A DNA stretch of 64,000 nt from Alphaproteobacteria bacterium (GTDB lineage Bacteria > Pseudomonadota > Alphaproteobacteria > Micropepsales > Micropepsaceae): contig JAFARO010000017.1 in NCBI GenBank assembly GCA_019245415.1, positions 186,001 to 250,000 of the forward strand, read 5' to 3'. A program made the translations under genes and the position numbers. This document shows positions 50,954 to 59,326 of the stretch, piece after piece (positions within the stretch are counted from its first letter, which is position 1; the number at the start of each line of letters is the position of its first letter). The notes under the pieces were generated by a model, which saw only the letters and a list, made by a program, of their open reading frames with translations, did not search any database and was not told the origin of the DNA.

Positions 50954-51853
50954 TCAGGGACTTTGATAGTTGCCGGTGCTGCAGCCACTCGTGCTGTTGA
51001 GATAGTATTGGGTCACTTCGAAGCTGTTCGTGCCATCCGTCAGCGTCCCGAGAAAGCCGGTGCAAAGATCGCCGATTTCGTGGCCGTGGACGTCGTTCCA
51101 CGCCTGCGGGAAGTCCGGCACCGAGCCCGGGGTCGGGATATTGTCTGTGACCGCTTCGGCGAATTCGTGCGACGCGGCATATGTCAGGAAATCGAAGCCT
51201 GCATTGCACTCCGGCTCTGCGCTATAAAACAGGTTGCTGTTCTTCAGCCGTCGGGTGTTTTTCGCAAAATGATAGGCTCCGAAATCCTGGCACGAAATCA
51301 ATCCGTTCAGGTCGATCGTCACATTGGGCGGGAAATAGATCATGTAAAGCGTATCGAGGTCGTTGCGCGGCAGGACGCCGATTTTGATCTGATACGATAG
51401 CTCCTCTTGAATATCGCGGTCGGTGATCTGCGTCGCATTGTGCTTCGGCGCAATCTGAGCCTGACCGAGGTAGCTGCCGCGCGCGATATGCTGCTTGGTG
51501 CTGCCATGCCCGTTCACGCCCCGGTGATGGAGAGTGTCGTACTCGGACATCTGATCCACATAGGTGCTGTTCACGAGATCGCTGGAGAAGATGGGGATCT
51601 TCTCCATCGTCTGCGGATCGACGTTGTCGCCCCAGATGACGGTCACGACCTTGACGCTCGAGAACACGGAGCCGCCATAGTAAAACACCGGGCCGTCGCC
51701 CCCTCCGGGCGGCCGGCGACCGGTCTTCTCGTAATAGTGTGGCAGCGCGAGAATATGGTGGGCTCCGATGGCCTCCGCCTGGGCCGCGATGGTCAAGGTC
51801 AGTGCGGCAGCCATCCCGCACGCTGCGGCCACGGCACGTGGAATAACGAACAT
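50954..51853 (-). CDS. Exported protein with HEFAEAVTD motif
   Basis: 299 residues with a signal peptide (cleavage near AQA-EA). The mature part starts with GGSVFSSVKVVTVIWGDN and includes FAEAVTD preceded by SHE (ASHEFAEAVTDN), which resembles an HExxE metal site, and cysteines at both ends. The pattern is like bacterial relatives of EXORDIUM/phosphate-induced proteins and some secreted metalloprotease-like families. Secreted or periplasmic; function unknown. Confidence 0.65.
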   Translation of the reverse strand: MFVIPRAVAAACGMAAALTLTIAAQAEAIGAHHILALPHYYEKTGRRPPGGGDGPVFYYGGSVFSSVKVVTVIWGDNVDPQTMEKIPIFSSDLVNSTYVDQMSEYDTLHHRGVNGHGSTKQHIARGSYLGQAQIAPKHNATQITDRDIQEELSYQIKIGVLPRNDLDTLYMIYFPPNVTIDLNGLISCQDFGAYHFAKNTRRLKNSNLFYSAEPECNAGFDFLTYAASHEFAEAVTDNIPTPGSVPDFPQAWNDVHGHEIGDLCTGFLGTLTDGTNSFEVTQYYLNSTSGCSTGNYQSP

Positions 51854-52139
51854 CGGATTCCCCCTCCGTTCAACGCGGCTTGCGGCCTAGCGGCTCACAG
51901 CGGCAGCGAAGAGTGTACCGGCATCGCGCGCGCCACAAGTGCGATCATGCTGCCGGCACGGCGCTGTCGCCTTGACCCAACACAGCCAAGATGCGGTTCG
52001 TCGGTGCAAATGGCCCGCGATCCTCCCTATCCCGGTTGTTGGCGTGTCCGTGCAGGCGTAGAATCGCGCCAAGCCCTGGTATGGGCCGCGGTAGATAATT
52101 TGGGGAAACCATGGGAAAGACGGCCGTACTTGCCGCTTC

Positions 52140-52793
52140 GACTTTGCTGATATTCGTCGCACAAGCCGGCCAGAATTCCGCGAGAGATTTCCGATCGGAC
52201 GCCTTCCGGTTCTCGATATCGATGGCGACACAATTCCGGAATCCGAGGTGATCGCGGAATATCTCGAAGAGATCTATCCCAAACCTTCTATGCTGGGAAC
52301 GACGCCGCGCGAAAGCGCGAATATCCGCATGCTGGCCCGCCTCAGCGACATCTACATCATAAACAACATCTTCGCCCTGTCCCGTCAGACAGGCGCTCTG
52401 GGCCGTCGAACGCCAACCGCCGCACGCGACGATGGCGCGAGCGCGCAGCTCGTCGTCGAAATCAAACGGAACCTCGGGGCGCTCGACAGGTTCATCGGCA
52501 AGGATGGCTTCGCCTGCGGCGGCCGTATTACGCTGGTGGATTGCGCGCTCGTGCCAGGTCTCTTCTTTCTCGAAAAGATCATGCCGGCCGTCGGGGTCGC
52601 CACGCCGATTCCGGCTCTTGCAAATGTCGCCGCCTATTGGGCTGCCATCCAGAAGAACGAACATGCGGCAAGGGTTCTCGTAGAACTGCACCGCGGCCTC
52701 GAGGAACGCCGTGAACTGATTCGCAGTGGCGAGATTGACCGGATCAGAGCTGCCTCAGCCGCTGCATGGGCCGAAGTTGAGGCACAGAATTGA
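52140..52793 (+). pseudogene. Glutathione S-transferase, N-terminus lost
   Basis: The frame encodes RPEFRERFPIGRLPVLDIDG, DTIPESEVIAEYLEEIYPK and a full GST C-terminal helical domain (ending AAAWAEVEAQN). Upstream, the first thioredoxin-fold strands with the catalytic residue are absent: the frame is closed by TAG at 52092-52094 and contains no ATG, GTG or TTG before GTG 52248, which is already past the conserved DTIPES motif. About the first 40 residues are missing, so this is most likely a decayed GST gene rather than an active enzyme. Confidence 0.7.
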
Positions 52794-52815
52794 CGGATTG
52801 CGCCGGCCCGGCCCC

Positions 52816-54513
52816 TCACGCCGAGAGCAGGGCGCGCAGATCGTCCGCGAGCGCCGACGCCCGCGGGCCGATGACGACCTGGACGTGTTCCGGTTTCGGC
52901 CGGACGATGCCGCGCGCGCCGAGCGCGTCGAGGCGGGCTTCGTCCACGGCCGCGGGATCACCTACGTCGACGCGCAGGCGGCTGGCCCGCGTCGTCACCG
53001 CACGGACGTTGCCGCGTCCACCCAGCGCCGCAAGCAGCGCATCCGCATCGCCGAGGTCCTGACGGACCAAATGGGTTTTGGCCAAGGCCATGGCGGCGCG
53101 GATTTCGTCCGCGACCTGGTCGGCCACGGGTCCCAGCACCACCTGAAAGGCCTTTGCCGAAGGCCGCACGACGCCGCGCGCGCCGAGCCTTTTCAACTGC
53201 GCCTCGTCGGCCAACGAGGCGTCGTTCATAACCAACCGAAGGCGCGTCGTGCAGGCATCGACGCTGACGAGATTGTGAGCACCGCCGAGCGCCGCGACGA
53301 ATTGCGCGCCGCGCGTCCCAACCGCGGCATTCGCCGCCTCGTCCTCATCCTCGCGTCCCAAGGTCTTGAGATCGAAAGCGCGGATGGCGAAGCGGAAGAT
53401 GCCGTAATAGAGCATGAAATAGACGGTGCCCACCGGCAGCAGCAGCCAGGGGCGCGTCGCCTTGCCGAAATTGATGACGTAGTCGAACAGGCCGGCGGAA
53501 AAGCCGAAGCCGAGCTTTACGCCCAGCAGGTCCATCACGACCATGGCGGCGCCGGTGAGAAGCGCGTGGATGGCGTACAGCATCGGGGCCAGGAACATGA
53601 AGCTGAATTCGATCGGCTCGGTGACGCCAGTAAGGAAGGCGGTGAGCGCCATTGACAGCAGAACGCCGCCAACGGCCTTGCGCCGCTCGGGCTTGGCCGA
53701 ACGGTAGATTGCGAGGCACGCCGCCGGCAGGCCGAACATGATCACCGGGAAGAAGCCGGACATGAACCGTCCCGCGGTCGGGTCGCCGGCGAAGAAGCGC
53801 TTCAAATCGCCCGTCACGCCGTGATAGTCCCCGACGATGAACCAGGCGATGTTGTTGAGGATGTGGTGCAAGCCGGTGACGATCAGAAGCCGGTTCAGCA
53901 CGCCATAGACAAAGAGTCCCAAGGGACCGGCGCCGAGGATCGCGTGGCTCGCCGCGTCGATACCGCCGGAGACATTCGTCCAGCTCAGCCCAAGCACCGC
54001 CCCGAGAACGACGCCGGCGACGCCGCTGACGATCGGCACGAAGCGCCGGCCGCCGAAGAAGGCCAGATATTCTGGCAAGCGGATGTCGTGGCAGCGGTTG
54101 TACAGCCATCCCGCGATCAGGCCCGATGCGATGCCGGTGGGCACGCTCAGCTTTGCCAGCGCCAGGTCCTTGAAGGCCTGCGCCGCCAGATCGCGCGCCG
54201 CGGCCCCGTACGGCGCCAGAACATGCGCTGGCACGCTCATGAGCGCGGCGGCGGCCTTCCCCGCCACCAGGAAGCAGACCGCGCCGGCCAGGCCCGCGGC
54301 GCCGTGATTCTCCTTTGCCAAGCCGACCGCAACACCGATCGCGAAAAGAATGCCGAGATTGGCGAAGATCGCATCGCCCGCCGCGGCGATGAACGAAACG
54401 TTGAGAAGATCGGGCTGACCGAGCCTCAGCAGCAGTCCTGCCGCCGGCAGGACCGCGATGGGCAGCATCAGCGCGCGCCCCAAGGGCTGCAGGCTTTCGG
54501 CGAAGGATCTCAC
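52816..54513 (-). CDS. nagE: NagE-type PTS EIICB with two IIB domains
   Basis: 565 residues: an EIIC membrane domain of about 360 residues with the GlcNAc/glucose motif TGLHHILNN and the TEPIEFSFMFLAP segment, followed by two EIIB domains. The first has the phosphorylation Cys (VSVDACTTRLRL); the second has VTTRASRLRV, so the Cys is replaced by Ala. GTG 54513 overlaps the stop of the EI fusion gene (GTGA). It imports and phosphorylates GlcNAc released by the hexosaminidase. Confidence 0.88.
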   Translation of the reverse strand: MRSFAESLQPLGRALMLPIAVLPAAGLLLRLGQPDLLNVSFIAAAGDAIFANLGILFAIGVAVGLAKENHGAAGLAGAVCFLVAGKAAAALMSVPAHVLAPYGAAARDLAAQAFKDLALAKLSVPTGIASGLIAGWLYNRCHDIRLPEYLAFFGGRRFVPIVSGVAGVVLGAVLGLSWTNVSGGIDAASHAILGAGPLGLFVYGVLNRLLIVTGLHHILNNIAWFIVGDYHGVTGDLKRFFAGDPTAGRFMSGFFPVIMFGLPAACLAIYRSAKPERRKAVGGVLLSMALTAFLTGVTEPIEFSFMFLAPMLYAIHALLTGAAMVVMDLLGVKLGFGFSAGLFDYVINFGKATRPWLLLPVGTVYFMLYYGIFRFAIRAFDLKTLGREDEDEAANAAVGTRGAQFVAALGGAHNLVSVDACTTRLRLVMNDASLADEAQLKRLGARGVVRPSAKAFQVVLGPVADQVADEIRAAMALAKTHLVRQDLGDADALLAALGGRGNVRAVTTRASRLRVDVGDPAAVDEARLDALGARGIVRPKPEHVQVVIGPRASALADDLRALLSA

Positions 54514-57005
54514 GATGCGGCCTCCTTTCGGGCCACGGCACGAACCGCTTCGGGCGTGGTTTGCTGCAAGGCTTCTGCTGCCATGGCGCGGCAGCGTTCC
54601 AGATCGAACGCGCGCACGGCGGCCTTGGTGGCGGCGATGGCGAAGGGCGGCACGGAGAGCTCCTCGATGCCCAGACCGACCAGCAGCGGCGCCGCCAAGG
54701 GGTCGGCAGCAAGCCCCCCGCACAGGCAGATATTCTTCGCACGCAGCCGCGCGCCTTTCGCGGCCTGCGCGATCATCCGCAAGACGGCCGGGTGCAGCGC
54801 GTCGATCTGCGAGGCAAGCTGGGGATGACCGCGGTCCATCGCCAGCGTGTATTGGGTGAGATCGTTGGTGCCGATCGAAAGGAAATCGGCCTCGCTCGCC
54901 AGCTGATCGGCGAGCACCGCCGAGGCCGGCGTCTCCACCATGACGCCGAGCGCGATGCTGCCTTCGATGCCGCGCTCGCGCTGCAGGTCTTCGATCATCG
55001 CGCGCACCGACCGAAGCTCGGACAGCGACACGACCATCGGCAGCATCACGCGTGGGCGCGGCCGCACGCGCAGGATCGCGGCGAGCTGGGTGCGCTGCAG
55101 ATCCGGCCGCCACAGGCCGATGCGGATGCCGCGCAGCCCGAGCGCGGGATTGTCCTCGCTGGGCAATGGCAGATAGGAGACGGGCTTGTCGCCGCCAATG
55201 TCGAAGCAGCGGATGATCAGCGGTCTTCCCTCGAGCGCCGCGGCGATCGCCTGGTAAGCCCTCCATTGCTCGTCTTCCGACGGCGCCGCGTCGCGTTCCT
55301 GAAACAGGAATTCGGTGCGCAGCAGACCGCAGCCCTCCGCGCCCAGCGCGACCGCGGCACGGGCTTCCTCGGCGCCGCTGCCGAGATTGGCGAAGACCTC
55401 GATGCGCGTGCCGTCGGCGGTGAAGCAGTCTTCGAGAGCGCGCGCCTGCGCCTCGCGCCCGCGGGTTGCGCGCAGGGCGAGCGCCGCACGCGCCTCCTGA
55501 AGCTCCGATGCCTCCGGAGAGATGTGCAGCATGGCGTTATCGGCGTCGAGGATCAGCGCGGTCCCGTCGACGATGGCGGTGACGCCCGCACCGGCGCCGG
55601 CCAGCGCGGGCAGGCCGAGCCCGGCGGCCAGGATCGCGACATGCGACGTCGGTCCGCCGCCGGCTGAGCACAATCCTGCCACGCGGTCCGGCCCAAGCGC
55701 GATCAGCTGCGAGGGAAGGAAATCTTCGGCCAACAGGATTGCATCCGGCGGAACCTCCAGCGTGGGCGGAGCAGCGCCGGTGAGGGCCTCGATCAGCTGA
55801 GCCTCGATGTCGAGCAGATCCCGCGCCCGCTCGCGCATCAGAGCATCGTCCATCGCGCGCAAGGCGGCGGCGGCGTCACGCAGGCTCGCGCGCCATGCGA
55901 ACGCGGCGCTCTTTCCGCGCCCGATCGCCGCTCGTGCCGCATCCAGAAGCTGCGGATCGTCAAGCAACGCAACATGCGCGCCGAGAATGCCGCTTCGCGC
56001 GGCGTCCTGGCCGGAAGCGGACGCTTCGAGCCGCGCGCGCAGTTTGTCGAGCGCGCCGTCGAGTGCCGCCGTCTCATGGCCGATGCCGGCGCCCTCTTCC
56101 GCCACCGGAATTTCCGCGGGCTTCAATTGGAATGCCCGGCCGACCGCCATGCCCGGCGCAGCGCGAACGCCACGCAAAGTTTTTGCGAAAGCCGCGGAGT
56201 CTTCAGGACGCGCAGCCTGGAGCGGCTTTGCGCCCGCGCCTTTCGCCGGCGACTCTCCCAATCCTGCAGCGATGATCTCGCAGAGCGTCGCGACAGCCTT
56301 TTGCGCGTCGCCGCCAACGGCGCGGATTTCCGCATGCTCGCCATGCTTGATGCCTAATGACATCAGCGCCACGACGCTTTTGGCGTTGGCCCGCTTTGTG
56401 TCGCGCACGAGCTGGATGTCGCTGTCGAAGCGCCTGGCGGCATTGGCGAGGACGGCGGCAGGCCGCGCATGAATGCCGTGCGCCAACATCACCGCGACGT
56501 TCCGCACGGCCTCATGCCCCCTGTCCGCTTGTTCCGTGGCGCCACGGCCGGCGAGCGGGGCGATCTCCATCAGGAATTCGCCTGTGGCGACGCGCCGCCC
56601 GGAATTCCTGCGCACGACCTCGAATCTGTCGCCGTTGGTGAGCACGACGGGCGTAATCAGGCTCTTGGCCCGCTCGAAGACGAAGTCCAGATCGAAGCGC
56701 AGCAACGGATCGCCGGTCTTGACCGAGCGGCCCTCCGCGGTTTGGCTGACGAAACCTTGGCCGTGCAGCGCGACAGTCTCGAGCCCCACATGGATGAGGA
56801 TCTCGGCGCCGTTGGCGGCGCGCAAGCTCACAGCATGCTTTGCGAGGGAGATCACTACGCCGTCGCAGGGCGCGCGCACCGTCGCGCAGGTGGGGTCGAT
56901 CGCCACTCCGTCGCCCAGGATGCGCTGCGAGAACACCGGATCAGGCACTTCCTCGAGCGCACTCACCCAGCCGTCCAGCGGCGCCATGAGCACGAGCGCT
57001 GTCAT
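54510..57005 (-). CDS. EIIA-HPr-EI fusion phosphotransferase
   Basis: 831 residues in three modules. EIIA(Glc-like) holds His72 in EILIHVGLETV; HPr has His179 in AHGIHARPAAV; enzyme I has GGPTSHVAIL with the active His and the C-terminal PEP-binding part (LLRTEFLF, TNDLTQYTLAMDRGHP, ICLCGGLAADP). It takes phosphate from PEP and passes it to NagE. All general PTS parts for GlcNAc are thus on one chain, cytoplasmic. ATG 57005 overlaps the hexosaminidase stop by ATGA. Confidence 0.92.
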   Translation of the reverse strand: MTALVLMAPLDGWVSALEEVPDPVFSQRILGDGVAIDPTCATVRAPCDGVVISLAKHAVSLRAANGAEILIHVGLETVALHGQGFVSQTAEGRSVKTGDPLLRFDLDFVFERAKSLITPVVLTNGDRFEVVRRNSGRRVATGEFLMEIAPLAGRGATEQADRGHEAVRNVAVMLAHGIHARPAAVLANAARRFDSDIQLVRDTKRANAKSVVALMSLGIKHGEHAEIRAVGGDAQKAVATLCEIIAAGLGESPAKGAGAKPLQAARPEDSAAFAKTLRGVRAAPGMAVGRAFQLKPAEIPVAEEGAGIGHETAALDGALDKLRARLEASASGQDAARSGILGAHVALLDDPQLLDAARAAIGRGKSAAFAWRASLRDAAAALRAMDDALMRERARDLLDIEAQLIEALTGAAPPTLEVPPDAILLAEDFLPSQLIALGPDRVAGLCSAGGGPTSHVAILAAGLGLPALAGAGAGVTAIVDGTALILDADNAMLHISPEASELQEARAALALRATRGREAQARALEDCFTADGTRIEVFANLGSGAEEARAAVALGAEGCGLLRTEFLFQERDAAPSEDEQWRAYQAIAAALEGRPLIIRCFDIGGDKPVSYLPLPSEDNPALGLRGIRIGLWRPDLQRTQLAAILRVRPRPRVMLPMVVSLSELRSVRAMIEDLQRERGIEGSIALGVMVETPASAVLADQLASEADFLSIGTNDLTQYTLAMDRGHPQLASQIDALHPAVLRMIAQAAKGARLRAKNICLCGGLAADPLAAPLLVGLGIEELSVPPFAIAATKAAVRAFDLERCRAMAAEALQQTTPEAVRAVARKEAAS

Positions 57006-59206
57006 CGGCGAGGCACGAGCTGCACGAAGTTCAGCGCCCAGAACGGATCGAGGCTGTTCTGCGTGAACACGAAACAGAGATCGTGGATGCCGCTTTGCCC
57101 GGCCAGCGGCGCTGAGACGGTCTCTACCGCGCCTGCGCGCGCGGTAGGTTTGAGCGGGAGAACGGCGACCGGCGCCGCGTCGCAATCGTCCAGATGCACT
57201 TCGAGCTCGCCGGCGGGGGTGCGCGCGGGACGCAGCGAAATCCTGTCTCGGTCTACACCGATGCTGAAATTGAACGGCAGTTGCGCTGCGCCAGCCGCGA
57301 TGGCTGCGATGCCGTCGAGATCCGCCTTCTCGTAAATCCAGCACGGATTGAGGATATCCACCAGAAGAACCGCCCGCCCGCTTGCCAGAGCAAGCGGAAG
57401 GCGCTCGCTGCACAGTTTCAGCTCGCGGCTGTCGCGACGCAGCAGCGAGAGCATGTCCAGTCTCCGCACCGTGGGCAGCGTCAACGCATGGCCGTCGGCG
57501 AAAGCCGCCGCCTTAAGAGTTGCGGGCAGCTTCACCGGGAACGGACCGCCATAGGAAGACGAGTCCGGTCCTGGCGCGCTGCCGTCGAGCGTAAAGCGGA
57601 TGTCGCCCAGGCCGGATTGGGTCGAAAGCGACACCAGGGCGGCAGTGCGGCCGTTCTCGAACGACGTCGCGGCATCGACCTCGAACGCGCTGGGCGCGAA
57701 TCCGATGCCAAGAGCGCGATAGCGGTCGAGCTCCGCCGCCATGCGCATGCGGAAATCGCCCCAGTCGGTCCTGTTCGACCAGCCAAGCTCCGCCACCGCG
57801 GCGGCGCGCGGAAATGCCATGTAGCTCACCTGCGCGTCGTTCGGGATGTGCTCGGTCCAGACATTGGCCTGCAGCCCGAGGACATGTCCGCGCTCCTTCG
57901 CATCGAGCGAAGCCGGCAACGGGTCGAAGCCGTAGACGTCCTGGAGCGTCAGCACGTGTCCGCGGCCCGATGGCTCGTCCGCGCCGGAACCCTGCCGGTT
58001 GTCGAAATAGAGCATCGGCGCCGGTGAGAGTACCGTGTCGTGTCCGGCCTTCGCGGCCGCAACGGCGCCGTCGATGCCGCGCCAGGACATGATGGTCGCG
58101 TCCGGCGGGATGCCGCCTTGGAGGATCTCGTCCCAGCCGATCATCTTGCGGCCGTGGCGCGCGAGATAGGCGCCTATGCGCGCGATGAACCAGCTCTGCA
58201 ACGCGTCCTCGTCCGGCAGGCCGAGAGACTTCATCCGTGCTTGGATTCTCGGGTTCGCCTTCCACTGATCCTTCAGCGCCTCGTCGCCGCCGACATGGAT
58301 ATAAGGACTTGGGAAGAGCGCCATCACCTCGTCGAGCACGTCTTCGAGGAAAACGAAGGTGCCGTCGTCGGTGTTGTAGAGATAGGGAAGCACGCCCCAA
58401 TCGCTCGTGACCCGCGACGGGGGCGCTTCGGCCGAGCCCAGCCGCGGATAGGCGACGATCGCTGCCATCGCATGGCCGGGCATCTCGATCTCGGGGACGA
58501 TGGTGACGTTGCGCAGGGCCGCATAGCGCACCACGTCGCGGATCTGGGCCTGGGTGTAGAAGCCGCCGTAATGCGCGCCGCGCCAGGCGCCGGCCGCCGT
58601 CAGCCTGGGATATTTCCTGATCTCGATGCGCCAGCCCTGATCGTCGGTCAGATGCCATTGCAGGACGTTGAGCTTGTGCAGCGCCATGGCATCGATCAGC
58701 GCCTCCACCGTCGCCGGCGTCTGGAAGTGCCGCACCGAATCGAGCAGCAGCCCGCGCCAGGCGAATCGCGGCGCGTCGTCGATACGCATGGACTCGAGCG
58801 CGGCCGCGCACCCGCGACATGAGGTTTGCGCCATCAATTGCGCGAGCGTGACAGCGCCGTAGAACAGGCCTGCACGCGTTCCTGCGGACACGGTGACGCC
58901 GCTGGGCGCGATCTCCAAGCGATAGCCTTCAGCAGCAGCGACCGCGGCGTCGCGCCTGAAGGCGATCCTGGCTGGCTTGTTTGCGCGCGCCGGCCGCAAC
59001 GAGAGACCGCGCATGCGCCGGACCAAGCCCATGAAATATCCGGCGATGGGAGCATCGGCCGGCGCGGCGGCAACGGTCGCGCCGTTGGTGATTTCGATCC
59101 TGCCTTGGGCGGCTGCGATATGGGCCGGCAGCGGAATCACGGAAGGGGCGGCCATCGCCGTCACGGGCACGAGCAACAGCGCCGCAAGGACCGACCGGAA
59201 CTTCAA
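57002..59206 (-). CDS. GH20 beta-N-acetylhexosaminidase, exported
   Basis: 734 residues from TTG 59206. A signal peptide (SVLAALLLVPVTAMA-A), a GH20b N-terminal domain, and the GH20 barrel with HLTDDQGWRIEI, EIEMPGHAMAAI and the catalytic Asp-Glu in HVGGDEAL. The C-terminal 150 residues are the chitobiase/HEX C-terminal type (LDGSAPGPDSSSY). It releases GlcNAc from chito-oligosaccharides in the periplasm. TTG is used because the signal peptide starts there; the longer frame enters the hairpin region. Confidence 0.88.
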   Translation of the reverse strand: MKFRSVLAALLLVPVTAMAAPSVIPLPAHIAAAQGRIEITNGATVAAAPADAPIAGYFMGLVRRMRGLSLRPARANKPARIAFRRDAAVAAAEGYRLEIAPSGVTVSAGTRAGLFYGAVTLAQLMAQTSCRGCAAALESMRIDDAPRFAWRGLLLDSVRHFQTPATVEALIDAMALHKLNVLQWHLTDDQGWRIEIRKYPRLTAAGAWRGAHYGGFYTQAQIRDVVRYAALRNVTIVPEIEMPGHAMAAIVAYPRLGSAEAPPSRVTSDWGVLPYLYNTDDGTFVFLEDVLDEVMALFPSPYIHVGGDEALKDQWKANPRIQARMKSLGLPDEDALQSWFIARIGAYLARHGRKMIGWDEILQGGIPPDATIMSWRGIDGAVAAAKAGHDTVLSPAPMLYFDNRQGSGADEPSGRGHVLTLQDVYGFDPLPASLDAKERGHVLGLQANVWTEHIPNDAQVSYMAFPRAAAVAELGWSNRTDWGDFRMRMAAELDRYRALGIGFAPSAFEVDAATSFENGRTAALVSLSTQSGLGDIRFTLDGSAPGPDSSSYGGPFPVKLPATLKAAAFADGHALTLPTVRRLDMLSLLRRDSRELKLCSERLPLALASGRAVLLVDILNPCWIYEKADLDGIAAIAAGAAQLPFNFSIGVDRDRISLRPARTPAGELEVHLDDCDAAPVAVLPLKPTARAGAVETVSAPLAGQSGIHDLCFVFTQNSLDPFWALNFVQLVPRR

Positions 59207-59230
59207 GGCCGAAAGCCCTTTCGCAGAAAT

Positions 59231-59257
59231 GGGCGGAGCAACCGTCAGGCTCCGCCC
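59231..59257 (-). promoter_or_regulatory. Strong hairpin in leader of hexosaminidase operon
   Basis: Perfect 9-bp stem GGGCGGAGC (59231-59239) and GCTCCGCCC (59249-59257) with a 9-base loop. It lies between the TonB receptor terminator and the TTG start of the hexosaminidase gene, and would be in the untranslated leader if transcription reads through. The following bases on the minus strand, ATTTCTG, are not a good T run, so an attenuator or mRNA-processing element is as likely as a terminator. Confidence 0.5.
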
Positions 59258-59279
59258 ACCGTCATAGCAGCACCCGGCG

Positions 59280-59314
59280 AAAAAATGGATCCGGGCCAAG
59301 GGGACCCGGATCCA
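59280..59314 (-). terminator. Intrinsic terminator of TonB receptor gene
   Basis: On the minus strand TGGATCCGGG-loop-CCCGGATCCA (perfect 10-bp stem, 59314-59286) is followed directly by six T. It lies 12 bp past the stop of the receptor gene and separates it from the hexosaminidase operon, allowing different expression levels. Confidence 0.85.
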
Positions 59315-59326
59315 GTTCCGACGGGG

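Noticed and set aside
54510-57413. Longer start for the PTS fusion at 57413
   Set aside because: The extension overlaps the hexosaminidase C-terminal coding region; the ATGA overlap at 57002-57005 gives the real start.
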